Of a stretch of 64,000 nucleotides of DNA, positions 17,085 to 29,541 are shown piece after piece. Every line of letters starts with the position of its first letter. Positions within the stretch are counted from its first letter, which is position 1. This stretch comes from Marilutibacter spongiae. GTDB taxonomy: Bacteria > Pseudomonadota > Gammaproteobacteria > Xanthomonadales > Xanthomonadaceae. The notes under the pieces are model-generated. The model was not told the origin of the DNA. It did no database searches and saw only the letters and a list, made by a program, of their open reading frames with translations. Location of the stretch: positions 1 to 64,000 of the forward strand of contig NZ_JACHTF010000005.1 in NCBI RefSeq assembly GCF_014145325.1, read 5' to 3'. Both the position numbers and the translations under genes were made by a program.

Positions 17085-20000
17085 CTACTGCAGGTCCCGG
17101 CGCTCGTTGCCGAGCACCCGCGACAGCGCGCCGGCCAGCATGCGGCCCGTCAGGGGCTTGCGCAGGAACTGGTCGAAGCCCGCCTCCATCGATTCGACCT
17201 CGGCCTCGGCATCGGCGCGCGCGGTGATCGCGACCAGGGGCATCCGCGCGCCCTGCTGGCGCAGTTGCCGGGCCAGGGCCAGGCCGTCCAGCCCCGGCAG
17301 GTCGAGGTCGAGCAGCGCGACGTCGAACGGGGCCGCCGCGGCCTCGCTCAGGCCCGCGAGGGCATGGCCGACATGCACCACGCGGTGCCCCTGCGCCCGC
17401 AACAGGCCGGCCATGACTTCGGCGACCGTCGGATCGTCCTCGACCAGCAATATCCGCAGCGGCGGCAGGGTGTCGGGCCGGGGCATGTCCGGCGCCGCCG
17501 GCGCCTCGCAGGCCGGCAGGGGCAGGATGACGTCGAAGCGCGCGCCGCGACCGGGCTCGCTGTCGACCTCGATGTGGCCGGACATCGCCACGGTCAGCTC
17601 CTGGCAGATCGCCAGGCCCAGCCCGCTGCCGCCATAGCGCGCGGACGTGCGCACGCCTTCGGCCTGTTCGAACCGGCGGAACAGGCGCGCGGTCTGCTCG
17701 CGGTTGAGGCCCGGCCCGGTGTCGTCGACGTGGAAGCAGATCGCCGATTCATCGGTCAGGTCCACCCGCAGGCCGACGCGGCCGACGTCGGTGAACTTGA
17801 TCGCGTTGCCGAGCAGGTTGAGCAGGATCTGGCAGACCCGCTTGCGATCGCCATGGACCCAGGCGGGCACGTCGGCGGTCACCACCGCGGAGAACGCCAA
17901 TCCCTTGCGCAAGGCCATCGGCTCGCTGAGCGCGGCCACCTCGTGCACCAGCGCGTGCAGGTCGAAGGGCGCCGGCTCGAGCTCCAGCTTGCCCGACTCG
18001 ATCCGCGACAGGTCCAGCGCGTCGTTGACCAGGCGCAAGAGGTGCTCGCCGGCGCTGCGGATCGCCTCGGTGTAGGCGCGCTGGCGCTCGTCCAGGCCGG
18101 TGTCGAGCAGCAGTTCGCTCATGCCGAGCACGCCGGTCATCGGCGTGCGCACTTCGTGGCCGAGCGTCGCCAGGAAGCGTGTCTTGGCCAGCGAGGCCTG
18201 TTGCGCGACCTCGCGTTCGTGCTCGATCCGTTCGCGGCTGTGCTTCTGCCGCAGGCGGGCGCGGTAAAGATCGGTCGACCACCAGGCGAGCAGCGCCAGC
18301 AGGCCCGCGAAGCCCGCCCAGGCCGGCGGCGTGTGCCACCACGGCGGCAGGATCGTGAAGCGCAGCAACTTCTCGCCGGAGGCGTTGCCCGCCGCGTCCT
18401 CGCCGCGCACGCGCAGCACGTGCTCGCCGGCGGCCAGGCCGGCGAGGATGCGTTCGCCCTGCGCGCCCTGCGCGACCCAGTCGCGGTCGTAGCCGTCCAG
18501 GCGGGTGAAGTAGCGGTTGGCGTCGGGGTTCTCGTAGGCCAGCAGCCGGAAGCGCACCCGAAGCTCGCGGTCGCTGGACGGCAAGCCGGCGAGCCTGTCG
18601 GCTGCCACCGGCGCCCATTCGCCGTCGCGGCGCACTTCGATCCGGTCCCAGTGCAGCGGCGGCCGCGAGGGCTCGGGATCCTCCGCGCGCGTGTCGACCA
18701 GCACCACCCCGCCGTCCTCGACCGCGCCGGCGAACATGCCTTCGCCGGTCAGCACCGTGGAGTGGTCGACGAACTGCTGGCTGGTCAGGCCATCGGCCAA
18801 GCCGAAGCGCCGCACCTGGCCGCGGACGGGGTCCCAGCGATACAGGCCACGCGCCGTGGCCAGCCAGACCCGGCCGCGCGCATCGACGTGCAGGCCCATG
18901 CCCTCGACCGCCGGGATGCCCTGCGCACTGCCGACGTCAGCGCGCAGGCGCCAGCTTCCGCCCTCGCGCCGGTAGTGGCTGAGGCCGGACAGGCGCTGCA
19001 GCCAAAGTTCATCCGGACCGTTGAAATCGAAGCCGTAGACACGTTCGCCAATGCGGTCGGGCAATGCCTTGAAGCGCTCGCGGACCGGATCCCATTGCAT
19101 CAGCCCATCGTCGCCGGCCACCCACAGCAGGCCGTCGCCGTCGAAGCCGATCGCCTCCAGGTCGCCACCGCCCAGGCCGTTGTCGCCGCCGGCGTGGATA
19201 TCGGTCAGCACGCGGCCACTGTCGGTGTCGCGCTGCTGCACGCCGCCGCCGGAGCTCACCATCCACAGGCTGCCGTCGGCAGCGAGCGTCATCAGCGGGA
19301 TCGCACCGCCCAGGGTCGGGTCGTTGCGACTGGCGGGCGACCACTCGCGCATGCGGCCCTCGCCGTCGATCCTCAACAGGCTGGCATGCACGCCGGCCGT
19401 GCCCAGCCACAGGCGCCCGCGGCGGTCCTCGACGATCGCCGTGGGCCGCCAGTCCGACAGCGCGGCGCGGATGTCCTCGTCGGTCGGATGCAGCAGGCCG
19501 TCGGCGTCGAGGTGGTCGAGTTCGCCGCGCTCGCCCATCAGCCAGAGGCCGCCGTCGGCCGACGGCACCATGCCCAGGTACAGCGAACTGGTCAGGCCGT
19601 TCTCGCGCGAGAGCTGGATGGCGGTGCGCCAATCCGGCCGCAGGTAGCCCAGGCCCCGACCGGCGACCGGCATCCACAGCCCGCCGTTGGCCTGGGCATG
19701 CAGTTCCTGGACCAGGCGCGTGGGCCCGTGCGGGGCCAATGCCGCCGGTACCGGCACGCGGCCCGGCGCCACGTGCCAGATGCTGCGCTGCGTGCCCAGC
19801 CACAGGTGCCCCTGGCGATCGTCGACCACGCTCAGCACCGCGTTGGGTTTGGCGAACATCGGCGCCCATGGCAGGTCGCGCCAGTGCCCGTCGGGCGTGC
19901 GCAGGTACACCCCGCTGGCAGCGCCGACCCAGACGCCGTCATCGCGGGCGGTGACCGAATACACCAGGCCCCGCGGCGACTCGCCGGGCAGGTCGATGCG

Positions 20001-20657
20001 CTCGAAGCGCGCGCCGTCCCAGGCGGCGAGACCCGCGAGCGACCCGATCCACAGCACGCCCCGCTTGTCGAAGGCGAGCGACGTGATGGTTTCCGAGGGC
20101 AGGCTGGCGGGGTCGCCTTCGCGCGGCATGAAGCGCTCGATGCTCCCGTCGGCGGACAGCCGGTGCAGGCCGCCGCCGTAGGTGCCGAACCACAGCGCGT
20201 CGCCGCGACTGGCGATGGCGAACACGTCGTCGCTGCCCATCGCCGGGGCGTCGGCCATGCGGTAATGGCGGAATCGCGTGCGGCCGGCATCGAGCATGCT
20301 CAGCCCACGGGCCTCGACCGCGGCCCAGACCCGGTCCTGCGCATCGACGTGGACCGCGGTGATCAGATTGCCGGGCAACGAGCCGGGGTCCGCCGGATCG
20401 TGCCGCCAGACCTGCATCCCGCTGCCGTCGTAGCGCGCCAGGCCGTCGGTGGTCGCCACCCAGATATAGCCCTGGCGGTCCTCGGTGATGCCATTGATGT
20501 AGGTCGAGGGCAGGCCGCGTTCGACGCCGATCAGCTGGGGACGCGGGACATCGGGCATCGCCGCGCGGGACGGGGCGGCCAGGCCCGCCCACAGGGCGAG
20601 CGCGCCGGCGACGGCGCCGCACGCCCTTCCCCGCCACGTCCACTGTCCCTGGCCCAC
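17085..20657 (-). CDS. Hybrid sensor histidine kinase with periplasmic two-component propeller
   Basis: The 1190-residue protein starts at GTG 20657, 6 nt after AGGAGG (20664-20669); the ORF remains open far upstream but without homology. A signal-anchor (to about residue 33) precedes many Reg_prop beta-propeller repeats (GYIWVATTDGLARYD, RVWLATARGLYRWDP) and a Y_Y_Y domain ending near 760. One transmembrane helix (about 777-800) leads to HisKA with phospho-His about 834 (LATLGHEVRTP), an HATPase (NAIKFT, DTGPGL, GGSGLGLAI) and a receiver at 1068-1190 with phospho-Asp about 1117. No output DNA-binding domain follows, unlike Bacteroidetes HTCS. Ligand and partner are unknown. Confidence 0.93.
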   Translation of the reverse strand: MGQGQWTWRGRACGAVAGALALWAGLAAPSRAAMPDVPRPQLIGVERGLPSTYINGITEDRQGYIWVATTDGLARYDGSGMQVWRHDPADPGSLPGNLITAVHVDAQDRVWAAVEARGLSMLDAGRTRFRHYRMADAPAMGSDDVFAIASRGDALWFGTYGGGLHRLSADGSIERFMPREGDPASLPSETITSLAFDKRGVLWIGSLAGLAAWDGARFERIDLPGESPRGLVYSVTARDDGVWVGAASGVYLRTPDGHWRDLPWAPMFAKPNAVLSVVDDRQGHLWLGTQRSIWHVAPGRVPVPAALAPHGPTRLVQELHAQANGGLWMPVAGRGLGYLRPDWRTAIQLSRENGLTSSLYLGMVPSADGGLWLMGERGELDHLDADGLLHPTDEDIRAALSDWRPTAIVEDRRGRLWLGTAGVHASLLRIDGEGRMREWSPASRNDPTLGGAIPLMTLAADGSLWMVSSGGGVQQRDTDSGRVLTDIHAGGDNGLGGGDLEAIGFDGDGLLWVAGDDGLMQWDPVRERFKALPDRIGERVYGFDFNGPDELWLQRLSGLSHYRREGGSWRLRADVGSAQGIPAVEGMGLHVDARGRVWLATARGLYRWDPVRGQVRRFGLADGLTSQQFVDHSTVLTGEGMFAGAVEDGGVVLVDTRAEDPEPSRPPLHWDRIEVRRDGEWAPVAADRLAGLPSSDRELRVRFRLLAYENPDANRYFTRLDGYDRDWVAQGAQGERILAGLAAGEHVLRVRGEDAAGNASGEKLLRFTILPPWWHTPPAWAGFAGLLALLAWWSTDLYRARLRQKHSRERIEHEREVAQQASLAKTRFLATLGHEVRTPMTGVLGMSELLLDTGLDERQRAYTEAIRSAGEHLLRLVNDALDLSRIESGKLELEPAPFDLHALVHEVAALSEPMALRKGLAFSAVVTADVPAWVHGDRKRVCQILLNLLGNAIKFTDVGRVGLRVDLTDESAICFHVDDTGPGLNREQTARLFRRFEQAEGVRTSARYGGSGLGLAICQELTVAMSGHIEVDSEPGRGARFDVILPLPACEAPAAPDMPRPDTLPPLRILLVEDDPTVAEVMAGLLRAQGHRVVHVGHALAGLSEAAAAPFDVALLDLDLPGLDGLALARQLRQQGARMPLVAITARADAEAEVESMEAGFDQFLRKPLTGRMLAGALSRVLGNERRDLQ

Positions 20658-20823
20658 AGGCTGCCTCCTGGCGCGGGCGACGTTTGCGCCCCGCGGCCCG
20701 GAAAATACCGCAATCGCCGCCGCGTTGCCCACGCGGCTGCAACACTGCGTCGCTCCACGATCACGAAGCAGCGCGCCGGGATTGCTATGGTGTGCGCACC
20801 CGACCCACCCGCCGGACCCGCCC

Positions 20824-21591
20824 ATGCGCCTTTCGCCCGCCCTCGCCATTGCAGTCCTGCTGGCGCCGCTCGCGGCACATGCGGACGAGCCCGAGGCGTA
20901 TGCCCTGGACCCCGTACACACGCGCGTACTGGTGGCGGTGGGCCACGCCGGCTTCTCGCAGGCGCTGGGCACGGTCTCGGGCAGCGAAGGCGCGCTGCTG
21001 TTCGATCCCGGGGACTGGCGCAGCGCGCGCCTGGAGGTGCGCGTGCCGCTTGCCGGCCTGGACTTCGGCGACGCCGACTGGAATCGCGCCGTCGCCGCCC
21101 GCAACCTGCTCGACACGGCCCGCTACCCTGAAGCCCGCTTCAGCAGCGAACGCGTCGAACCGGTCGATGCCACGCATGCGCGCGTCTGCGGCACCCTGCA
21201 GTTGCATGGCGTCGCCCGCCCGCAATGCCTGGACGTGACCCTCAATGCCGTCGATCGCCACCCGATGCCGCCGTTCCGCCGCACCGCCGGCTTCTCGGCC
21301 ACCGCGGAGCTGAGCCGCGCCGACTTCGGCATCGATGCCTGGAAATCGGTCATCGGCGACACCGTGAGCCTGCGGATCGAAGCCGAAGCCGTGCGCGACG
21401 GCGACGCCCGCGCGGCGTTCGCACCGGTGCCGGCCGGGGCGGTGGATGTAACCCCCGCGCCCCCGGACGCGAACGAAGCCATGGAAGCCGCTGCCGCGGC
21501 CGCACTGGAAGCGGCCGCCACCGACGACCCATCCCGGGACGACGCCGACGACGGCGACGTCCCGCCACCCCGCCCGGAGCCCGTGCCATGA
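20824..21591 (+). CDS. YceI-family periplasmic protein with acidic tail
   Basis: The 255-residue protein has a signal peptide (MRLSPALAIAVLLAPLAAHA) and a YceI lipocalin-like beta-barrel: YALDPVHTRVLVAVGHAGFSQALG, then LLDTARYPEARFSS, GTLQLHGVARP and RADFGIDAWKSVIGDTVSL. YceI proteins bind isoprenoid chains such as polyprenyl-quinone in the periplasm. About 60 extra C-terminal residues are Ala/Asp/Pro-rich and probably disordered, which is unusual for the family. The stop overlaps the cytochrome b561 start as ATGA. Confidence 0.9.
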   Translation: MRLSPALAIAVLLAPLAAHADEPEAYALDPVHTRVLVAVGHAGFSQALGTVSGSEGALLFDPGDWRSARLEVRVPLAGLDFGDADWNRAVAARNLLDTARYPEARFSSERVEPVDATHARVCGTLQLHGVARPQCLDVTLNAVDRHPMPPFRRTAGFSATAELSRADFGIDAWKSVIGDTVSLRIEAEAVRDGDARAAFAPVPAGAVDVTPAPPDANEAMEAAAAAALEAAATDDPSRDDADDGDVPPPRPEPVP

Positions 21592-22145
21592 GCCTGAAGA
21601 ACACCGTCGATCGCTGGGGCCCGGTCAGCCAGTTCCTGCACTGGCTGATCATGTTGCTGATCCTCGGCCTGGCCATCGTCGGCCTCTCGCTCGATTCGCT
21701 GCCGCGGTCGCCGAAGTACTTCTGGGTCTACGACCTGCACAAGTCCTTCGGCCTGACGGTACTGGTCCTGGTCGTGCTGCGCCTGGCCTGGCGCCTCTAC
21801 GCCGGCAGCCCGCGCCCGGTGGCCGGCACGCCGGCCTGGCAGGCGGCGATCGCCGGCGCCACCCACTGGCTGCTGTACGGCCTGATCCTGGCCATGCCCC
21901 TCTCGGGATGGCTGTACGACTCGGCCAGCGGCCTGCGTCCACTGCGCTGGTTCGGCGTGGCCGAGGTGCCCAAGCTCAGCGCGCCCGACCCGGGCATCCG
22001 CGATTTCGCCCACGAGGCCCACGAATGGCTGTTCTGGGTGCTCGTCGCGCTGGTCGCGCTGCATGTCGGGGCGGCCTTCTATCACCACATCTTCCAGCGC
22101 GACGACACGCTCAAGCGCATGCTGCCGCGTCGCCGCGGCGCCTGA
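21588..22145 (+). CDS. Cytochrome b561
   Basis: The 185-residue inner-membrane protein has four hydrophobic helices and the expected heme-ligating histidines (QFLHWLIM, YDLHKSFGL, THWLLYGLI, ALHVGAAFYHH). The family passes electrons between quinols and periplasmic acceptors. It is translationally coupled to the preceding YceI gene and followed 29 nt later by a second YceI gene, a known association (cytochrome b561 with YceI). Confidence 0.94.
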   Translation: MSLKNTVDRWGPVSQFLHWLIMLLILGLAIVGLSLDSLPRSPKYFWVYDLHKSFGLTVLVLVVLRLAWRLYAGSPRPVAGTPAWQAAIAGATHWLLYGLILAMPLSGWLYDSASGLRPLRWFGVAEVPKLSAPDPGIRDFAHEAHEWLFWVLVALVALHVGAAFYHHIFQRDDTLKRMLPRRRGA

Positions 22146-22174
22146 CCCGACCCGCTCCCACCGAGGCCCACGCC

Positions 22175-22741
22175 ATGTCATTCACCCAACGCTCCGCCCA
22201 CGCCCTTGCCGGGGTGGCCCTCGCGCTCGCCGCCCTGCCGGCGGTCGCCGCCGACTACGTCCAGGCGCCCGGCTCGGCCCTCACCTTCGCCAGCAAGTAC
22301 CAGGGCGAGATCTTCGTCGGCCGGTTCCCGGACTTCCGCACCACGCTGTCGTTCGACCCCGCCGACCCGGCCTCGGCCCGGCTCGACGTGGCGATCCCGC
22401 TGGCCACCGCCAGCACCCGGAACCCCGAGCGCGACGAGACCCTGCTCGGCGAGGATTTCTTCTTCGCCAGCAAGTTCCCCGAGGCCCGCTTCAAGGCCAG
22501 TGGCTTCCGTATGCTCGACGACGGCCGCTACGCCGCCGACGGCACGCTGAGCCTGCGCGGGATCAGCAAGCCGGTGACGCTGACCTTCGAATGGACGCCG
22601 GGCGCCGCGCCGGTCCTGGCCGGCAAGGCCACCGTGCCGCGCCTGGCCTTCGGGGTCGGTGCCGGCGACTGGGCCGACGTCGCCGAACTCCCCGACGAAG
22701 TGGCGGTCAGTACCCGCGTGGTGTTCCGGCCCGCGCCCTGA
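22175..22741 (+). CDS. YceI-family periplasmic protein
   Basis: The 188-residue protein has a signal peptide (1-25, ending AVAA) and a compact YceI domain: YVQAPGSALTFASKYQGEIFVGRF, then TLLGEDFFFASKFPEARFKA, GTLSLRGISKPVTLTFEW and AFGVGAGDWAD. It should bind an isoprenoid or quinone-like ligand in the periplasm. It is the third gene of the yceI / cytochrome b561 / yceI operon. It is the canonical-length paralogue, whereas the first copy carries a long acidic tail. Confidence 0.93.
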   Translation: MSFTQRSAHALAGVALALAALPAVAADYVQAPGSALTFASKYQGEIFVGRFPDFRTTLSFDPADPASARLDVAIPLATASTRNPERDETLLGEDFFFASKFPEARFKASGFRMLDDGRYAADGTLSLRGISKPVTLTFEWTPGAAPVLAGKATVPRLAFGVGAGDWADVAELPDEVAVSTRVVFRPAP

Positions 22742-22747
22742 CCGGGC

Positions 22748-23002
22748 TCAGCGCGCCTGCCACGTGCGCACGCCGGCGGCGTCGAACGGCCAGTCCAGGT
22801 CCGGACGTACGCCGCTGGCGTCGGACAGGACCGGCACGCGCAGGCCGTAGCGCGACTCGAGGGCGTCGTCGTCGTCGATGAAGACGCTCTCGAACTCCGG
22901 GAAGCCGGCCGCCGCGAGCACCTCAAGCGCGAGGTCGCACAGGTGGCAGTCGTCGCGCTGGAACAGCACGAAAGCGGGCGAGGACGGGGGCGATCCGGGC
23001 AT
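22748..23002 (-). CDS. Glutaredoxin-like (DUF836) thiol protein
   Basis: The 84-residue protein has the thioredoxin-fold redox motif CHLC in LFQRDDCHLCDLALEVL, then FIDDDDALESRYGLRVPVL with the cis-proline. This fits the Glrx-like PF05768 family, whose physiological partners are unclear. The gene faces sdaA across a short shared promoter region (102 nt) and ends 6 nt from the convergent YceI gene. Confidence 0.88.
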   Translation of the reverse strand: MPGSPPSSPAFVLFQRDDCHLCDLALEVLAAAGFPEFESVFIDDDDALESRYGLRVPVLSDASGVRPDLDWPFDAAGVRTWQAR

Positions 23003-23045
23003 CTTCAATCCGGTGGAGTATTCAACTCCGGAGCGGGCGGGGCCG

Positions 23046-23098
23046 TAGAATAGCGCCTCGCCCCGCCTGCCATCCCTCGCGGGGACAATCCGGAGTTG
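23046..23098 (+). promoter_or_regulatory. sdaA -10 element and leader with inverted repeat
   Basis: TAGAAT (23046-23051) is a plausible -10 hexamer. A 10-bp perfect inverted repeat (CAACTCCGGA at 23023-23032, TCCGGAGTTG at 23089-23098) brackets the leader, and its right arm covers the Shine-Dalgarno GGAG (23092-23095). If transcription starts after the -10, only the right arm would be in the mRNA. Confidence 0.35.
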
Positions 23099-23104
23099 TA
23101 CAAC

Positions 23105-24487
23105 ATGGCTGTCAGCTGTTTCGACCTGTTCAAGATCGGCATCGGGCCGAGTTCCTCGCACACCGTCGGCCCCATGCGCGCCGCCGCCCGCTTCATCGAA
23201 CGTTGGCTCATCGACAACGGCGACCTCGAACGGACCACGCGCCTGCGCGCCGAGGTATTCGGCTCGCTCGCGCTGACCGGCCGCGGCCACGGCACCGACA
23301 AGGCGGTGCTGATGGGCCTGGAAGGCCACTGGCCAAACGAGATCGACCCGGACGTCATCCCCGATGCGCTCGAACGCATCCGCGGCAGCAAGCGCATCCG
23401 CCTGTTCGGCCGCCACGAGATCGACTTCGACGAGAAGCACGACCTCATCATGAACAAGCGCCAGAAGCTGCCCTTCCACACCAACGGCATGCGCTTCACC
23501 GCCTACGACGGCGCCGGCGAAGTGATCGCCACGCGCGACTACTACTCCGTCGGCGGCGGCTTCGTGGTCAACCAGGACGAAGCCGCCGAAGACCGCATCG
23601 TCGCCGACACCACGCAGGTGCCCCATCCCTTCGCGTCCGGCGACGAGCTCATCCGGCGCGCCACGGAGAGCGGACTGGGCATCGCCGGACTGATGTACGC
23701 CAACGAAGAGGTCTGGCGCAGCCGCGAGGAGATCGACGCCGGCCTGGACGAGATCTGGGACGCCATGCAGTCCTGCGTGCGCCGCGGCATCCGCGAGACC
23801 GGGACCCTGCCCGGCGGCCTGCATGTCTCGCGCCGCGCCCCCTGCCTGTACAAGGACCTGTCGTCGCGCCCGGAAGCCGGCATGCGCGACCCCCTGACCA
23901 CGCTCGACTGGGTCAACCTCTACGCGCTGGCCGTCAACGAGGAAAACGCCGCCGGCGGCCGCGTGGTCACCGCGCCCACCAACGGCGCGGCGGGCATCAT
24001 CCCCTCGGTGCTGCACTACTACGATCGCTTCATCCCCGGCAGCAACCCGCAGGGGGTGCGCGACTTCCTGCTGACCGCGGCCGCGGTGGGCATCCTCTAC
24101 AAGGAGAACGCCAGCATTTCCGGCGCCGAGGTCGGCTGCCAGGGCGAGGTCGGCGTGGCCTGTTCGATGGCGGCGGCCGGACTGACCGCGGCGCTCGGCG
24201 GTTCGCCGAGCCGGATCGAGAACGCCGCCGAGATCGGCATGGAGCACAACCTGGGCCTGACCTGCGACCCGATCGGCGGCCTGGTGCAGATTCCCTGCAT
24301 CGAGCGCAACGCGATGGGCGCGGTGAAGGCACTCAACGCCAGCCGGATGGCGATGCGCGGCGACGGCAAGCACAAGGTGAGCCTGGACAAGGTCATCAAG
24401 ACCATGCGCGACACCGGGCGCGACATGCGCGACAAGTACAAGGAAACCTCGCGCGGCGGCCTCGCCGTCAACGTCATCGAGTGCTGA
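23105..24487 (+). CDS. sdaA: L-serine ammonia-lyase, iron-sulfur type
   Basis: The 460-residue single-chain enzyme deaminates L-serine to pyruvate. The N-terminal beta domain has [19 protein letters not shown] and [15 protein letters not shown]. The C-terminal alpha domain has [60 protein letters not shown] and the terminal [10 protein letters not shown], which together supply the conserved cysteines for the 4Fe-4S cluster and the C-terminal substrate-mimic cysteine. GGAG lies 9 nt before ATG 23105. It is a monocistronic gene. Confidence 0.96.
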   Translation: MAVSCFDLFKIGIGPSSSHTVGPMRAAARFIERWLIDNGDLERTTRLRAEVFGSLALTGRGHGTDKAVLMGLEGHWPNEIDPDVIPDALERIRGSKRIRLFGRHEIDFDEKHDLIMNKRQKLPFHTNGMRFTAYDGAGEVIATRDYYSVGGGFVVNQDEAAEDRIVADTTQVPHPFASGDELIRRATESGLGIAGLMYANEEVWRSREEIDAGLDEIWDAMQSCVRRGIRETGTLPGGLHVSRRAPCLYKDLSSRPEAGMRDPLTTLDWVNLYALAVNEENAAGGRVVTAPTNGAAGIIPSVLHYYDRFIPGSNPQGVRDFLLTAAAVGILYKENASISGAEVGCQGEVGVACSMAAAGLTAALGGSPSRIENAAEIGMEHNLGLTCDPIGGLVQIPCIERNAMGAVKALNASRMAMRGDGKHKVSLDKVIKTMRDTGRDMRDKYKETSRGGLAVNVIEC

Positions 24488-24957
24488 GGCGACGCCGCCT
24501 TCGCCTCCCCGACGCCCGGTCCAGGCCGGGCGTCCGCGCATCCATGCCACGGGACACCGTCCCTGGCGGCGCCGACGGGCGCGCTTGTCTCGCTGCATTG
24601 CACAAGAAGACATAAAAATGTCTTGTAATGACATGCATATATGTGAACCAAGGCGCAAAGCCTTGAATACCGGATTGACAACGATATCTTTCCGCGCCCA
24701 ATCTCGGCGCCACAGGGGCTGAGATTGTGAATGCGTGTCACACACGCGCGGATCTCCACCGGGTGCCGTGACGCGCATGTGCGCAGGCGGTCCCGCGGGC
24801 CCCGCATCACGATCGAGGCACCCACACGAGGAGGCCCGAGCCTCCCATGCCGTACCCGAAGGCACCGCCTTCGCTTCAGATGGACCCGAGGGGAGTTGCG
24901 CCGGTCTTGCAGCACCGGCACGTCCGCACCGCACCCGTTTCTATGGAGAGAAAAGTC
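24488..24957. promoter_or_regulatory. Chitinase upstream region with nested palindromes and CRP/Clp-like site
   Basis: This 470-nt region has no convincing gene. Its centre is A/T-rich. AAGACAT (24607-24613) and ATGTCTT (24618-24624) form a perfect palindrome with an AAAA spacer, and GACAT recurs at 24630-24634 making overlapping repeats. TTGACA at 24675-24680 could be a -35 box. TGTGA (24726-24730) and TCACA (24738-24742) resemble a CRP/Clp site, but with a 7-nt rather than the usual 6-nt spacer. The long remaining leader (to 24957) is unexplained. Confidence 0.5.
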
Positions 24958-27036
<2,079 letters not shown>

Positions 27037-27118
27037 CGACTGCTCCACCCCCGGCCGTCGCCATCGCGATGGCCGGGACCTGTTTTCACCGCGCCGGCCT
27101 CCCGGTCGGCGCGGCTCT

Positions 27119-27157
27119 GGAGCGCCGGTTACCCCCTCGGGGCCGGCGCTCCGTTTT
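27119..27157 (+). terminator. Rho-independent terminator after chitinase
   Basis: GGAGCGCCGG (27119-27128) pairs perfectly with CCGGCGCTCC (27143-27152), followed by G and TTTT (27154-27157). Confidence 0.8.
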
Positions 27158-27220
27158 GTCCGGGCATGTCGAAGCGATGGCGGTCGATCGCCGCAGCGAC
27201 GGCGCCACCGGGGCGCGGCC

Positions 27221-28326
27221 TCAGGACGCGGCGATGCGCAGCACGTCGTCCAGCAGTCCGGCCGCGGTGACCTCCGCGCCCGCGCCAGGCCCCTGGATCA
27301 CCAGCGGCTGCTCGCGGTACCGGTCGGACCAGATCGCGACGCGGTTGTCCGTGCCCGCGCCGCCGGCGAGCGCATGGTCCGCGGGCAGCGACTCCAGGCC
27401 GACCCGGGCCCGCCCCTGTTCCAGTCGCGCGACGAAGCGAAGCACCTCGCCGTTCTTGTAGGCCTCGGCATAGCGCTGCCGCAATGCCGGGTCCAGCTGC
27501 GGCAGGACCGCATCGACCTCGCCGCGCTCGAGCGCCGCCATCGTGGCCGGCACCAGCGAGGTCACCTCGACCGCTTCCTGCTCCAGCGCCACGCCGGCGG
27601 CGCGCGCGAGGATCAGCAGCTTCCGCCGCACGTCTTCGCCGGAGAGGTCCTCGCGTGGATCGGGCTCGGTGTAGCCGGCATCGCGCGCGCTGCGCACGAA
27701 CCCCGAGAAGGGGCGCAGGCCATCGTAGTGGTTGAACAGCCATGCCAGCGACCCGGAGAGCACCCCGGCGATGGCATGGATACGGTCGCCGCCGGCGCGA
27801 AGTTCGCGGATCGAACGCAGCAGCGGCAGGCCCGCGCCGACCGTCGCGGCATCGCCGTACTGGCTGCTTCCGCGCGCCTTCGCCGTCTCGACCGCCTGCC
27901 AGTCGGCCAGCGAGGTACCGCGCGCGAGCTTGCAGGCGGTGACCACGTGGATGCCCTGCGCCAGCCAGGCGGCGTGCCGGGCGGCGACCTCGGCACTGGC
28001 GGTGGCGTCGACCACGATCGCCTTGCCGCTCCCCTGCAAGGCCAACGCGACGTCGTCGAGGCGGCTGGTCAGCTCGCTCGCGTCCAGTCGCGCGCGGGCC
28101 ACGCGGGCGGGCAGGCGGGTGTCGCCGTCCACTGCACGCCGGGAATTCGCGACGCGTGCCAGGTGCAGGCCGGGGGCGAAGCCGCTGTCCTGCCAATCGG
28201 CCAGGCGCGCGAGCACCGCGCTGCCGACCGTACCCGTGCCCAGCAAAGCCAGGCGCGCCTGTGCCACTGGACGTGGGGTGGCCCCTCCATGGGCCGGCGA
28301 GCTGCGCAAGTCCTCGGCCAATGCAC

Positions 28327-28330
<4 letters not shown>
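27221..28330 (-). CDS. hom: Homoserine dehydrogenase
   Basis: The 369-residue enzyme reduces aspartate semialdehyde to homoserine. It has a Rossmann motif (LALLGTGTVGSAVLARL), VVTACKLARGT, YGDAATVGAGLPLL, AIAGVLSGSLAWLFN and ARDAGYTEPDPREDLSGEDVRRKLLILAR, the homoserine-binding block. There is no N-terminal aspartokinase and no C-terminal ACT domain, so it is a short monofunctional form like the dehydrogenase half of ThrA. ATG 28330 overlaps the metB stop (ATGA). It is the last gene of the riboswitch operon, feeding homoserine to MetX. Confidence 0.94.

Positions 28331-29537
<1,207 letters not shown>

Positions 29538-29541
<4 letters not shown>

Noticed and set aside
20658-21116. Upstream in-frame extension of the hybrid kinase
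   Set aside because: It overlaps the divergent YceI gene in antisense; the GTG at 20657 has a near-perfect ribosome site and is followed by a signal-anchor.
16353-21131. 1592-codon open frame on the plus strand
   Set aside because: It is antisense to the propeller histidine kinase and codes low-complexity Arg/Ala/His-rich sequence without domains. High-GC codon bias keeps such frames open.
24726-24742. Calling the TGTGA-N7-TCACA string a definite Clp/CRP site
   Set aside because: The spacer is 7 nt, not 6, so it is listed only as a possibility within the upstream region.
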